A stretch of DNA of 64,000 nucleotides from CAIWHR01 sp963816925 (GTDB lineage: Bacteria > Pseudomonadota > Gammaproteobacteria > Burkholderiales > Casimicrobiaceae), in NCBI GenBank assembly GCA_963816925.1, contig CAWFMY010000001.1, positions 426,326-490,325 on the forward strand, in the 5' to 3' direction. The notes under the pieces were generated by a model. That model did not search any database and was not told where the DNA came from. It saw only the letters and a program-made list of their open reading frames with translations. The number at the start of each line of letters is the position of its first letter. Position 1 is the stretch's first letter. The translations under genes were made by a program, and so were the position numbers. Below are positions 43,500 to 52,313 of this stretch, in pieces.

Positions 43500-43577
43500 C
43501 CACTCGGTCAACACGGACGCCCCGCGTGCGCGGCTTCGCGCCCGCCGCGGGTCGCCGGTTACCTTGGTTCGTTAGGC
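43494..43577 (+). repeat. attC8
   Basis: An 84-base site with R'' GCCTAAC at 43494-43500 and R' GTTAGGC at 43571-43577. Confidence 0.95.
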
Positions 43578-43581
43578 CTGT

Positions 43582-44017
43582 ATGCCTCTCTCGTCGGAGT
43601 TCAGCGTGATGCGAACCGTCGTTGCAGCGCTGATCGCGGTTAGCCTTCTTGTTTTGATCGAGGTAATTTGGTTCTTTGTGTTTCCTCATGGAGAGCACTT
43701 CGCACCCGAAATTGGCCCTCCGGCGACATTCGTCGTCTTCGCCTTTCTGCTGTCTGGTCAGCTGCTCGTCGGTCTTGGTGCTGGATTTCTCGCACTTCTA
43801 TTATGTTCGCGCGCGTTTGCTCTCGCTGCAACCAGTGTTGCGGAGGCTGGCTCAATGTGTCGTTTTCGTTGCCGTCGCGCTCGCGGTCAGCGGCGTAGTT
43901 GCTCGAGACCTATATTCACCGCATACTGAAATTGGTCTCTTGCTGTTGTTTTTTTTCGCGTTTCCCTCGTTGGTCGCGGCAGCTGTCCTCACGCATGTGC
44001 CACGCACACAGGCCTAA
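43582..44017 (+). CDS. cassette 9: small polytopic membrane protein, frame-interrupted
   Basis: ATG 43582 (or 43609) opens MRTVVAALIAVSLLVLIEVI and FVVFAFLLSGQLLVGLGAGF. Near 43785-43800 the frame must shift to reach HFYYVRARLLSLQPVLRRLA, QCVVFVAVALAVSGVVARDL and IGLLLLFFFAFPSLVAAAVL, ending with TAA in attC9. The combined product of about 144 residues has four helices. A run of ten T near 43949 is a further indel risk. No family is recognised. Confidence 0.55.
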
Positions 44018-44095
44018 CCTCTCGGTCAACACGGACGCCCCGTCGGCGGCGCTTCGCGCCGGCCGCGGGTCGCCGGTTACCTTGGTACGTTAGGC
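44012..44095 (+). repeat. attC9
   Basis: An 84-base site with R'' GCCTAAC at 44012-44018 and R' GTTAGGC at 44089-44095. Confidence 0.95.
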
Positions 44096-44102
44096 CACAC
44101 CG

Positions 44103-44426
44103 ATGCGTCGAAGCCTTCGGTTCAGCCATGGCAACGCAAGACTTATCGTGGTCGCCGCACTCACGGCCGTGGGTTTCGGCGCACAGTTCGCCTGGGAAAT
44201 GTATCAGTCCGGCGCACGCGACCCAAGTTATATCGTCCTCATGACGCTCTGCGCGGTTATCGCTCTTGCAATTGTCGCGCCTCGACGGTTCAGTGGCCGC
44301 GGCGATGCGGAGGATCAATGGGGAGACGTCCATAAGGCCACCCGAACATTGCCCGAAACGCCAATGCCCGCCGACACCGACCCGTCGATCAATCGCGCTA
44401 ATAAGGGTAGCGAAAATGGGCGCTAA
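44103..44426 (+). CDS. cassette 10: small membrane protein
   Basis: A 107-residue protein with two helices (ARLIVVAALTAVGFGAQFAW and SYIVLMTLCAVIALAIVAP) and a disordered polar C terminus. The ATG is 8 bases after the attC9 R' box. No family is recognised. Confidence 0.6.
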   Translation: MRRSLRFSHGNARLIVVAALTAVGFGAQFAWEMYQSGARDPSYIVLMTLCAVIALAIVAPRRFSGRGDAEDQWGDVHKATRTLPETPMPADTDPSINRANKGSENGR

Positions 44427-44438
44427 GAGGTCAGTGTG

Positions 44439-44522
44439 GCCTAACCTCTCGGTCAACGCGGACGCCCCGTCGGCAGCGCTTCGCGCCCGCCGCGGGTCGC
44501 CGGTTACCTTGGTTCGTTAGGC
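44439..44522 (+). repeat. attC10
   Basis: An 84-base site with R'' GCCTAAC at 44439-44445 and R' GTTAGGC at 44516-44522. Confidence 0.95.
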
Positions 44523-44528
44523 GTCATC

Positions 44529-44840
44529 ATGACCACTGAGACGACCGCGACAAAGCGAAAATCGTGTCTCGCCTGCTGGCTAGTTGCCACACCTATCACG
44601 GTAGTCGCGTTAGTCATGGCTTTCCGGCCACTCGTCACAGCCATCGAGAAGATCCGGAGCGGTCAAGGACTCGAGACCTATCGAACCGTTTGGTTGGTCG
44701 AGTTCAACTATGTCGGTGTTGTAGTACTTTTTGGCGTAATAGCAATTGCCCTAGTTGTCGCACTCTGGTTTCGGTGGCGCGAGGAGCGCGAGTGGCGTGA
44801 CTTCGAGCGCAAGTACGGCGCGTCCGACAATGACGCCTAA
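44529..44840 (+). CDS. cassette 11: small membrane protein
   Basis: A 103-residue protein with two helices (CWLVATPITVVALVMAFRPL and NYVGVVVLFGVIAIALVVAL) and a strongly charged tail (WREEREWRDFERKYG). The TAA stop is provided by attC11. No family is recognised. Confidence 0.6.
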   Translation: MTTETTATKRKSCLACWLVATPITVVALVMAFRPLVTAIEKIRSGQGLETYRTVWLVEFNYVGVVVLFGVIAIALVVALWFRWREEREWRDFERKYGASDNDA

Positions 44841-44918
44841 CCCGTCGCTCAACACGGACGCTCCTCGGCGGCGCTGCGCGCCGTCCGTCGTCGCGCCGGT
44901 TAGCTTCGTTCGTTAGGC
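44835..44918 (+). repeat. attC11
   Basis: An 84-base site with R'' GCCTAAC at 44835-44841 and R' GTTAGGC at 44912-44918. It is the most divergent of the set: its terminal hairpin and L' box (GTTAGC) differ from the others. Confidence 0.92.
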
Positions 44919-44925
44919 GGCTCGC

Positions 44926-45186
44926 GTGAACGACGGCCCACCGACCAAGCCAGTGACGGACACGCCGCTCTCCGCTCCTACTTGGCGTGAACGCTTCGCA
45001 ATTCGATTTGAAGGCGCCGGGCGTGTTTTCGAATTGAGCTGGTTCGTGTGGCTTCCGACCATCGCCGCGGTTGGTGGGGTGCTGGTCGGTTTGTTTCTCC
45101 GTGACATTGGATACATTCTCGTCTCGATTGGCATTGGGTTTTCGGCATTTCTGATGTGGGCTTCTTACTCGGACCGCGATGAATAG
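44926..45186 (+). CDS. cassette 12: small membrane protein
   Basis: An 86-residue protein from GTG 44926, with a polar N terminus and two helices (WFVWLPTIAAVGGVLVGLFL and DIGYILVSIGIGFSAFLMWA). It is the last cassette before the junction. No family is recognised. Confidence 0.6.
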   Translation: MNDGPPTKPVTDTPLSAPTWRERFAIRFEGAGRVFELSWFVWLPTIAAVGGVLVGLFLRDIGYILVSIGIGFSAFLMWASYSDRDE

Positions 45187-45204
45187 CCTGACTCAATCAA
45201 TGCC

Positions 45205-45269
45205 GCCTAACCCGGCGGTCAACACGGACGCCCCGTCGGCGGCGCTTCGCGCGGGCCGCGGGTCGCCGG
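45205..45269 (+). repeat. attC12, truncated at its 3' side
   Basis: R'' GCCTAAC (45205-45211), the L'' box GGTCAAC and the terminal hairpin are intact and match the other sites through GTCGCCGG at 45269. The L' box, spacer and R' box are missing. The next base belongs to the unrelated SDR gene. It cannot be a working recombination site. Confidence 0.92.
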
Positions 45270-45530
45270 ATGGTTCATGGAAGCGATTCCGGCGTTGTTG
45301 ATCAGATGATCCAGCCGGCCATATTTTCGCCGAATCGCGATCATCATGGATTTCACCGCGCCCTCATCGGCGATATCGATACAGAAGTGTTCGTAGCCCG
45401 GGATCGTATCGGTAAGCGGCTTACGGCTACAACCCACCACCACGTGGCCGCGCTGCATATAGTGATCCACCAGGAAACGACCGATGCCCTTGCGCGTGCC
45501 CGTGATCAACGTGACTGGTTGTTCCGTCAA
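45270..45530 (-). pseudogene. short-chain dehydrogenase/reductase, 3' truncated at the junction
   Basis: TTG 45530 overlaps the carrier-protein stop region and starts TLITGTRKGIGRFLVDHYMQ, the TGxxxGIG cofactor loop. It continues through CIDIADEGAVKSMMIAIRRK to DHLINNAGIASMNH, the NNAG motif, and stops there. About 87 of an expected 240-250 residues are present and the catalytic Tyr-Lys pair is missing. The rest is replaced by integron DNA. In the intact cluster it would reduce an acyl- or sugar-type substrate next to the acyl carrier protein. Confidence 0.85.
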
Positions 45531-45531
45531 A

Positions 45532-45846
45532 CTACTTCACCTCTAGATTTCCGGCTAACGTGAGGATGTAATCGGCCAGTCTGCCGATGGTTGCAAACGG
45601 GCTGTGCTTCTGCGACATGGCGCGATCGTCCACCAGGGAAATCGCCAGATCGAAGCGCGCGTTTACCTCCTCCTCCACGTCCACAATGAGGTTCACCAGA
45701 CCCAACGAGTCCAGAATGCCGTTACGGCCTATCAGGCGCGTTTCCTCATTCAGCGGAGGTAACGGCGTTCCATCCGGGCTGCCTGCGCCTGCATTGATTC
45801 TCAACACAGATGTCTGAATCAACTCGATTAGTAAGGTTCGTTCCAT
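45532..45846 (-). CDS. acyl carrier protein-like protein
   Basis: A 104-residue protein. The phosphopantetheine site is the Ser of GILDSLGLVNLIVDVEEEV, with ETRLIGRNGILDSLG before and FATIGRLADYILTLA after, the usual four-helix carrier layout. It stops just before an SDR start. A carrier protein with an SDR and a CapK-like ligase in an exopolysaccharide cluster suggests synthesis or transfer of an acyl or amino-acyl group onto the glycan. Confidence 0.82.
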   Translation of the reverse strand: MERTLLIELIQTSVLRINAGAGSPDGTPLPPLNEETRLIGRNGILDSLGLVNLIVDVEEEVNARFDLAISLVDDRAMSQKHSPFATIGRLADYILTLAGNLEVK

Positions 45847-45863
45847 AGGCGGTCCTCTCGATT

Positions 45864-46589
45864 TTATTGCGCCAACTCGCGAAAATTTTTCAACTGCACT
45901 CCGGAGTCCTGGATCCTCTGAGCGAACTCGGCCGAGGACACCAGTTTGTATTCTCGCAGGTAGTGCTCGTCGTTATACCCGACATGCACCATCAGTTCAT
46001 TCCATCCGGGCGCGAAATCCGCGGCATCGTAGTCCTTCCAGCCGTAGATGAAATTGTCAGTCGAGGCGACGCCTTCCCGCCTCAGTAAACACTCCGCATC
46101 TCGCAGCGCGGCATCGTCCCAGAAGACAGAAGGCGTTCGGGGCAGGATCCAATTCCTGGTGAGGCGGATTGTCTTCAACCCATGCGGCACCGCGGTTTCG
46201 ACGACGACCCGAAATAACTCGGGCAGGGCATGAAAGTGGCGGTGGCTGTCCATGTGCGTGAATTCGAGCCCCGTCTTTTTGAACAGCGTAATCTGCCGCG
46301 TAACTTCCTGAGCAACTTGCTGCTGCATTTCCGGGCTCGTCAGGTTTGCCCTCATCGCCTCGTAGGGAAGCCGGTAGAATCCGACAACCGGACAAAGGTC
46401 GAGATGCAGTCCGACTCCCAAGCGCGGATTTCTCTGGATCACTTGAAGGGCGTCTTCAACGTGCTCGCCGTCCACCATCAGCGATGCGTTGGTGACCCGG
46501 CCGGCTCGATGTAACTCCTCGATGGCAGCATTGATGTCGGGAGAAAAGCCCAGGTCGTCTGCGTTCACTATAAGGTACTTGGTTTCCAT
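45864..46589 (-). CDS. ChbG/HpnK family carbohydrate deacetylase (YdjC-like)
   Basis: About 241 residues. The metal site signature is LIVNADDLGFSPDINAAIEE (Asp pair), GVGLHLDLCPV (His) and THMDSHRHFHALPELFRVVV (His pair). The family removes N-acetyl groups from oligosaccharides or lipid-linked sugars. I chose ATG 46589, where the NADDLG block begins; the upstream ATG at 46712 would overlap the epimerase gene. Confidence 0.88.
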   Translation of the reverse strand: METKYLIVNADDLGFSPDINAAIEELHRAGRVTNASLMVDGEHVEDALQVIQRNPRLGVGLHLDLCPVVGFYRLPYEAMRANLTSPEMQQQVAQEVTRQITLFKKTGLEFTHMDSHRHFHALPELFRVVVETAVPHGLKTIRLTRNWILPRTPSVFWDDAALRDAECLLRREGVASTDNFIYGWKDYDAADFAPGWNELMVHVGYNDEHYLREYKLVSSAEFAQRIQDSGVQLKNFRELAQ

Positions 46590-46612
46590 ATTTCCCAACG
46601 TCTCGCGCGGCG

Positions 46613-47579
46613 CTACCGCAGAACTTCCGCGGACTGGACCAGTGGATTGCTGCTCTCCCGGACGACGAAGTCCCGGAAGCGCGTAATGCCTTCCGCCAGC
46701 GAGGTTCTGCATTCAAAACCGAAATGGTCCCGCATTTCTTGAGTCGATCCCCAGAACTCGTTATGCTCGTTCGCAATCCCCTGCTTTACGACCTTTACGG
46801 AGGGAACGCCAAGCGCCTCGCCAACTTCGCGGACCAGCGTTTCGATCGGTATTGGACGTCCGCCGGCCAAATTCACCGTGTCGTTCCAATGTTTTCCGGC
46901 AAGCATAAGTTCTATGGCCGTCACCGCATCGTCCACATACATGGCGTCGATCAGGTTCCGCCCGTCGCCGTAGATCGTGTAGGTATCCTGGTGTTCCAGG
47001 GCGAACGCTCGAATCAGCCGGTTATAGACTTTGGAAGGCGCCTCGTATGGTCCATACGCACCGAAGAATCGTACCACCAGGTAGGCGCCAATCGACTGTT
47101 TGCGCTCGCAATAGCAGCGCACATAACTTTCGCTTGCAAGCTTCGAAATCGCGTAGGGGAGTGTTGGAGCCACCGGCATATCCGGGCGAACTTCACCGGA
47201 GGAGCCGTCGTACACCGCCCCCGACGAGAAGTAGATGAACCGTCCCACCCGGATACTTCCAGGACGTTCAGCAACGAGCCGGAATTGAGAAGAAGATCCT
47301 GCTTCGGCTCCCGCACGGACCACGGGATATCGACTTTCGCCGCAAGATACAGACAGGAGTCCCATGCCTGTCCGTATCGTTCGAATAACGTGCTGCGACC
47401 TGAGCCGGATTTGCCAGATCGCAGGGCGCTGCCGTCACGCCGGGACGATTCAGCCGGCTGACAAAATCCGGAAATCCAGCGTCATTGTGGTAGATCGCCA
47501 GGATCCGCCAGTCGGCCGGGGCCCGTAGCAGGAAATTCCTGCCCACAAACCCCGACGCGCCTGTGATCAGAAGATTCAC
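46613..47579 (-). CDS. NAD-dependent sugar epimerase/dehydratase, frame-interrupted
   Basis: GTG 47579 overlaps the preceding stop and starts NLLITGASGFVGRNFLL, the Rossmann GxxGxxG motif. Two shifts are needed, near 47375 (into CLYLAAKVDIPWSVREPKQ) and near 47250 (into VGRFIYFSSGAVYDGSSGEV). The catalytic YxxxK is PYAISKLASESYVR. The C-terminal half has RFFGAYGPYEAPSKVYNRLI and DAMYVDDAVTAIELML. It is an extended SDR of about 320 residues, acting on a nucleotide sugar that the sequence does not specify. Confidence 0.82.
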
Positions 47580-48563
47580 TTCGCGACCTCGGACGCTGCC
47601 GGGTCCACGACATGATCTTTGTACCACTTGATGGTCCTTAGAAGGCCGGCTTCCAGATCGATTTTGGGGTTGAACCCGAGCAGCCGTTTCGCTTTGGTGA
47701 TGCTCGGTATGCGCAGTTCTACGTCAGCCCTTTCCATCACCTCGAACCGGATTTTCGAGGGGGAATTGCTCAGCCGGATGATCTCGCGCGCAAGGCTGTA
47801 GATGGTCAGCACACTGCGTGGATCGCCGATATTGAACGCTTCGCCGACTGCTTCCGGTTTGAGTCAGCGCCAGAAGGACGCCGTCGACGATGTCGTCGAC
47901 ATAGCACCAGGCACGAATCTGACTGCCATCATTGTGGACCACGAGATCTTCGCCGCGCAGACGCGCTCGACCACGAAGGCGTGAATGGCTCCCAGCCCCA
48001 ACTGTCGCGGGCCATAGATGTTGAACGGCCGGATCGAAATCGTCGGCAGCCCAAATTCCTTGAAATAATTATGCGCCAGGTGTTCCGTGGCCAACTTGCT
48101 CACGGCGTAGGTCCACCGGATTTCGCCCGACCGCGCCCAGACTGGTCACGTCGCCTTCCTGAACTCGAAAGGCATAGCTTCCAAAGACCTCGCTGGTAGA
48201 GAAGTCGATTAAACGCTCGACCTTATGTTGAAGGGCTGCTTCGAGCACGTGATACGTCCCCAGCATGTTGACCTTCATCGTCAGAACGGGGTGGTTCAAA
48301 ACCGTCTCGACCCCGGCGATGGCGGCCAGGTGTACCACGACCTGGCATCCTTTCATCGCGTCCAGGACCGATTGGTAATCGAGCACATCGCCATGGACAA
48401 AATGGAGATTCTTGTGCGCAGTCAGGTTGGTAAAGGGAAGGGCGTTGCGGTGTTCGTTATCAAAGATCACAACTTCGTTGTCGTCGATCAGGCGTTCGCA
48501 GAGCGTCGTTCCGATGAATCCCGCTCCTCCGCTGACGAAAATTCTCTTGCCTTTCAAACTCAT
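47576..48563 (-). CDS. NAD-dependent sugar epimerase/dehydratase, frame-interrupted
   Basis: ATG 48563 starts MSLKGKRIFVSGGAGFIGTT. The first frame reaches LIDFSTSEVFGSYAFRVQEG. Shifts are then needed near 48130 (to YAVSKLATEHLAHNYFKEFG, the YxxxK block, and RPFNIYGPRQ), near 47945 (to WCYVDDIVDGVLLAL) and near 47860 (to MLTIYSLAREIIRLSNSPSK and LLGFNPKIDLEAGLLRTIKW). The assembled protein of about 329 residues has the UDP-glucose 4-epimerase/UDP-glucuronate decarboxylase layout. Three breaks in one kilobase is the highest density in the window. Confidence 0.82.
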
Positions 48564-48757
48564 TTTTCTCCTTGGGTGCTGCTTATCAATCTACACCGTT
48601 GCTCTTAATTACCTTCTACCTACGCGGCGGCCGACGCCGCCCTCTGCGGAGTGATGCCGAAACCGGCTGATCTCTTCGCGAAGCCACTGTAGAAGATCCT
48701 GACTCGTGGCAGACCCCTCGGGCAGACCGGGGGATAACATCGAAGACGTGACCGGTT

Positions 48758-49763
48758 CTAGCTCTTCCTTTCATTCTTTAGCAATATTGGGGCCAACAGC
48801 ACTTTGGCCGACGAAAAGGACGTGCGCAGCCGGCGGCCGTAATCGGCTAGTATCGTCGCGTGCGATGGGCGCAAAAAGCTACCGGCGTAAAGCGCATAGT
48901 ACCGAGGCTTCACCGGCCACAACCGAATTGCCTTGCTGAGATTGGCCCGGACCTTATCGGCCCTGCTTCGTGCATGCCATTTATAGGCGAGGTCGAGATA
49001 GATCGATGCCATCCGTCTGCGAATGACCCTCCCGCCCAGCTCTTTTGGCACCTCAGGATATTGCTCAATGATGTATCTCAGCGCCTGAAGCGGCACCGGT
49101 TCATCGTCCGGATCGGACCGCGTACTCTGAGTAGCATGCTGGCGATAGCAGGTGAGCACTTCGGGTACAAAGTCGATCTTATAGTGACGGGAAATGCGCA
49201 TCCACAAATGGTAGTCTCCCCAGCGCAACCGCTCGTCGAAACCGCCACAGCGCGTGAGACACTTCCCGCCGGATCATTACCGTGTTGGCGCAGATCCTGT
49301 TTCTGATGAACAAGTCCCGAAAAATGTGACCACTCGGCTCCATGATATTCCGGCACCGGCACATGCTCTCTTCCAGGATGTTCCCCTCGGCGTCGATAGT
49401 CTGAAAATCGGAGTGGACCATACCGACGTCGGAGTGCTCCTCTAGATACCGGATCTGGGTCTCCACGAAATTCGGGAACCATAGATCATCGTGGTCTAAA
49501 AAGGAGATCATGTCACCGGTGGCGTTCCGGATGCCGTCGTTGACCGAAAAAGCGATCCCGCGGTTCTCGGAATGACGCACATATCGGATGTCGATTCTCG
49601 ACATAAACAGCTTTACTATATCGCCGGTTCCGTCGGTGGAGCCGTCATCCACCACCACGAGTTCCAGATTCCGGTACGTCTGCGCGACGATGCTTTCGAT
49701 CGCCTCCCGAATAAAGCGCTGGCCGTTCAAAACCAGCATTACGACACTGACTTTAGGCTCCAT
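48758..49763 (-). CDS. family 2 glycosyltransferase, frame-interrupted
   Basis: ATG 49763 starts MEPKVSVVMLVLNGQRFIRE. The GT-A core has LELVVVDDGSTDGTGDIVKL and GDMISFLDHDDLWFPNFVET. Near 49235 one base must shift to join LRWGDYHLWMRISRHYKIDF and VLTCYRQHATQSTRS. The C-terminal helices run to 48758. It should add a sugar to the repeat unit on the cytoplasmic side. Between it and the next start (48563) are 194 bases with no clear gene. Confidence 0.85.
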
Positions 49764-51279
49764 GAGCTATCGCCCTCCGGCGCCGAAGCGAACCTATCGT
49801 TTCCATGAGGGACGTCCTCTGTTGCGCATCTATACAGAAATACAGAGCCAGTAGGCCAAACAATCCGCAGATTACGGCCACTTCGGCTCCGAACACGGCC
49901 CAGGTCGGATGGTCGATCAGGACTGAAAACATATAACTCACCGCGGCAACCGGAATCCCGCATAGCAGCGGGCGGAGGTATGCTCCCACGAGGTAGTCGC
50001 GCACGCTCACCTTCAAAATCCGTAAGGTGTAGGCCGGTACAACGAGCGTGGAGCAGATCAAGGCTGGGATTACCGTTCCCCAGGCCACCCCGATCAATCC
50101 GATCCGTTTGACCAGGAAAATACTCAACATCAAATTGGCCGCCCCCTCCGCGAACACCAGATACGCCAGCACTTTGTGCCTGGCCATTCCAGCCAGAATC
50201 AACGCCGAGACATATTGAGACATGCTGCCAAACTGCGGAATCGTCAGCACCACCAGGAAGACGGCGGCACCGGCATATGGTGCGCCCATCCACAGCACGA
50301 TGAACTGCTTGCCCAGGAACATCAGGCCTAAGCAAGTCGGGAGCGACACGATCAGCGCCATGCGGGTTCCCATGATCAGCAGTTTCTGCAATCCCGCCAG
50401 GTCCTGCTTGGCATCCAGCCGGGCCGCCGTGGGAACCAGGGTGTCTGTCAACAGGCTGACGATGCTCCGGCCGTAATTGATCAGGGAGCCGGCGATGGCA
50501 AAAAAGGTGATGGAACTGGCGCCCAGGAAGATGCCGATCACAACGGAGTCGGAATAGAAAATCAGTTGATTGGCCACGATCCAGATGAACCGGTAGATTC
50601 CGAAGCCGAAGAGATCGCGGAGCGTAACGACGTCGATGAACGCAAATCGGAGCTTCAGGGGACGGTAGAGACCCTTGGCAAAGATCGCCAGCGCCGAATA
50701 CTGCAGAGCCGTAATCAACACGGAGATCAATGCCAGGGCCACCAGCCCGTATCCGAGCTTGACTGCCGTCACCACCAATACCGCACGCAGCAACTCCGAG
50801 ACGATCGCGACGCCACTCGTAATGTCGTAGCGTTCAAGGGCGATTAGTACCGCACTGAAAACTCCCAGGGGCAGAATGCAGCTTATGTTGATCCCGGTGA
50901 TCAGCATCGCCATCCTTCCGGCGGATTCGTACCCTGGATCGATCTTGAAGGAGGAAAAGAAAAACTTCAGCACCACCAGGGTGGCGATCAGCGCCAGCGC
51001 CCCACCGGCCGACAGGATCGCACAGGCAGTGCTGACGGTACGGTTTACCTTCTCCTCATCGTTCAGCGCGAGGTGGCGCACCACGAACCGTCCAACCGAT
51101 GAGCGAATCCCCAGGTCGAGCAGGCCAAAGTAGCCCGTCAGCGAGAGCACGAGGGTCCAGAGGCCATAACCCGTATTCCCCAGCCCATGCACCACCACTG
51201 GTGCTACCAGGAAACCAACTGCCGCCGAAACCAGGTAACTGGCCCAGCTAGAGAAGGCGTTTCGTAGAATTACCCGCAT
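49753..51279 (-). CDS. Wzx-type polysaccharide flippase (MATE/PST superfamily)
   Basis: About 508 residues with roughly 12-14 helices, starting MRVILRNAFSSWASYLVSAA. Typical segments are GLGNTGYGLWTLVLSLTGYF and FGLLDLGIRSSVGRFVVRHL, the LGxxxYGxW and DxG motifs of the family, then FFAIAGSLINYGRSIVSLLT and AYLVFAEGAANLMLSIFLVK. It would flip the undecaprenyl-linked repeat unit outward. The frame is intact, unlike most neighbours. An in-frame ATG at 51315 is an alternative start. Confidence 0.9.
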   Translation of the reverse strand: MRVILRNAFSSWASYLVSAAVGFLVAPVVVHGLGNTGYGLWTLVLSLTGYFGLLDLGIRSSVGRFVVRHLALNDEEKVNRTVSTACAILSAGGALALIATLVVLKFFFSSFKIDPGYESAGRMAMLITGINISCILPLGVFSAVLIALERYDITSGVAIVSELLRAVLVVTAVKLGYGLVALALISVLITALQYSALAIFAKGLYRPLKLRFAFIDVVTLRDLFGFGIYRFIWIVANQLIFYSDSVVIGIFLGASSITFFAIAGSLINYGRSIVSLLTDTLVPTAARLDAKQDLAGLQKLLIMGTRMALIVSLPTCLGLMFLGKQFIVLWMGAPYAGAAVFLVVLTIPQFGSMSQYVSALILAGMARHKVLAYLVFAEGAANLMLSIFLVKRIGLIGVAWGTVIPALICSTLVVPAYTLRILKVSVRDYLVGAYLRPLLCGIPVAAVSYMFSVLIDHPTWAVFGAEVAVICGLFGLLALYFCIDAQQRTSLMETIGSLRRRRAIAHGA

Positions 51280-51289
51280 GTGCACGGTT

Positions 51290-52313
51290 TTAGTCTCTCC
51301 ATCCGGATAACTCAATCATCAAAGCCATGGTAGTCGGTTTGCCGCCTGCACCAGTTTTCGCATCGTGGGCTGAACCCATCCGATCGAAGGGAACCACCTG
51401 CGGCTGCGGCATCTTAAATGAATTCAAATCGATCTCGCCCATTACGCCGGTTTCGATCTCTCCTTTACGTTCCGCCAGCGCGCTGCAAAGCTTCCGCAGC
51501 CGCTGGATGACAATGTGATCAGGCGCCCATTGTTCGAATTGCTGGTTCTTCAGCAAGCTGAAGGAATGTAGCACCAGGACGACGGCCTGGCATCCCCCTG
51601 TCCGCAGTGGCTTGTATCGTGTCCAGAATCTCCCTGACCGATACCGCCGAGATCTCCAGCGGCTTGTACCCTACGGTCCAATTGACACGAAATACGGTAA
51701 TTGGAAACTCGTGAACGGAATCGATTACCGCCGGCGCGTTCAGACCCTTCGTCTCAAATCCGCAGGTCTGCCCGAGGTAGGCAAGATTGTAGCTGGAATC
51801 GATTTCAATTCCATGCTCCCGCAGGGCACTCGCAGGGTTGCTTCCGGAGCCGGCGTAACAACCGGCCCTGTACGCCCGTGGGGCTTTCCCACTCAACTCG
51901 CGGAAGAGCCTGACGCCCTCCGCTATGAACTCACGCTGTTCGGCGGGCGAGAGTTGAAACAGGAAATCCATCTCGCGCGACGGTTTACCCTGCTGGCGTT
52001 TCCAATAGAAACGGTAGATCGGGTGAAGGTGCAGTTGACAGTCGTGGCCGCGCTTCAGAATCTCACGGCACACTCCAGCGACTTCCTCGGCACCTACTGC
52101 GTAAGAACAAAACATCTCGGTAAAGAACGTAGCCCTGAGGCCATGTTCTTCCAGGATGTCCATAATCAGCGGAATACCATAAAATCTGGACCCGAGCTTT
52201 CCATAGACAAGCCGATCCAAGGTGAGAGGTGCCCGGGCTGGATTCCCCCAGGCGCCATCCATGGACGTTTCGGTATCGACAGTGATGTAGACTTTAGTCT
52301 TCTGGCCGGACAT
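51290..52313 (-). CDS. polysaccharide deacetylase family protein, frame-interrupted
   Basis: ATG 52313 opens SGQKTKVYITVDTETSMDGA. NodB-fold features are GLRATFFTEMFCSYAVG, GHDCQLHLHPIYRFYW and YRAGCYAGSGSNPASALREH, with candidate metal ligands Asp and two His. Near 51590 a shift joins MLHSFSLLKNQQFEQWAPDH and the C terminus ending at 51290. It probably removes acyl groups from a cluster glycan or its lipid-linked precursor. Its start overlaps the stop of the ligase-like gene. Confidence 0.8.

Noticed and set aside
39474..45186. Toxin-antitoxin pairs among the cassettes.
   Set aside because: Each cassette holds a single plausible gene. None shows RelE, HigB, MazF or similar motifs.
39758..45269. 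Regularly spaced repeats that could be taken for a CRISPR array.
   Set aside because: Repeats are 84 bases, imperfectly palindromic, with R'/R'' cores and 180-550 base coding spacers next to intI; they are attC sites. No cas genes are present.
45270..45530. SDR gene as a 13th integron cassette in reverse orientation.
   Set aside because: No attC follows it, its upstream partner is a carrier-protein gene with coupled start, and the break falls inside the SDR domain.
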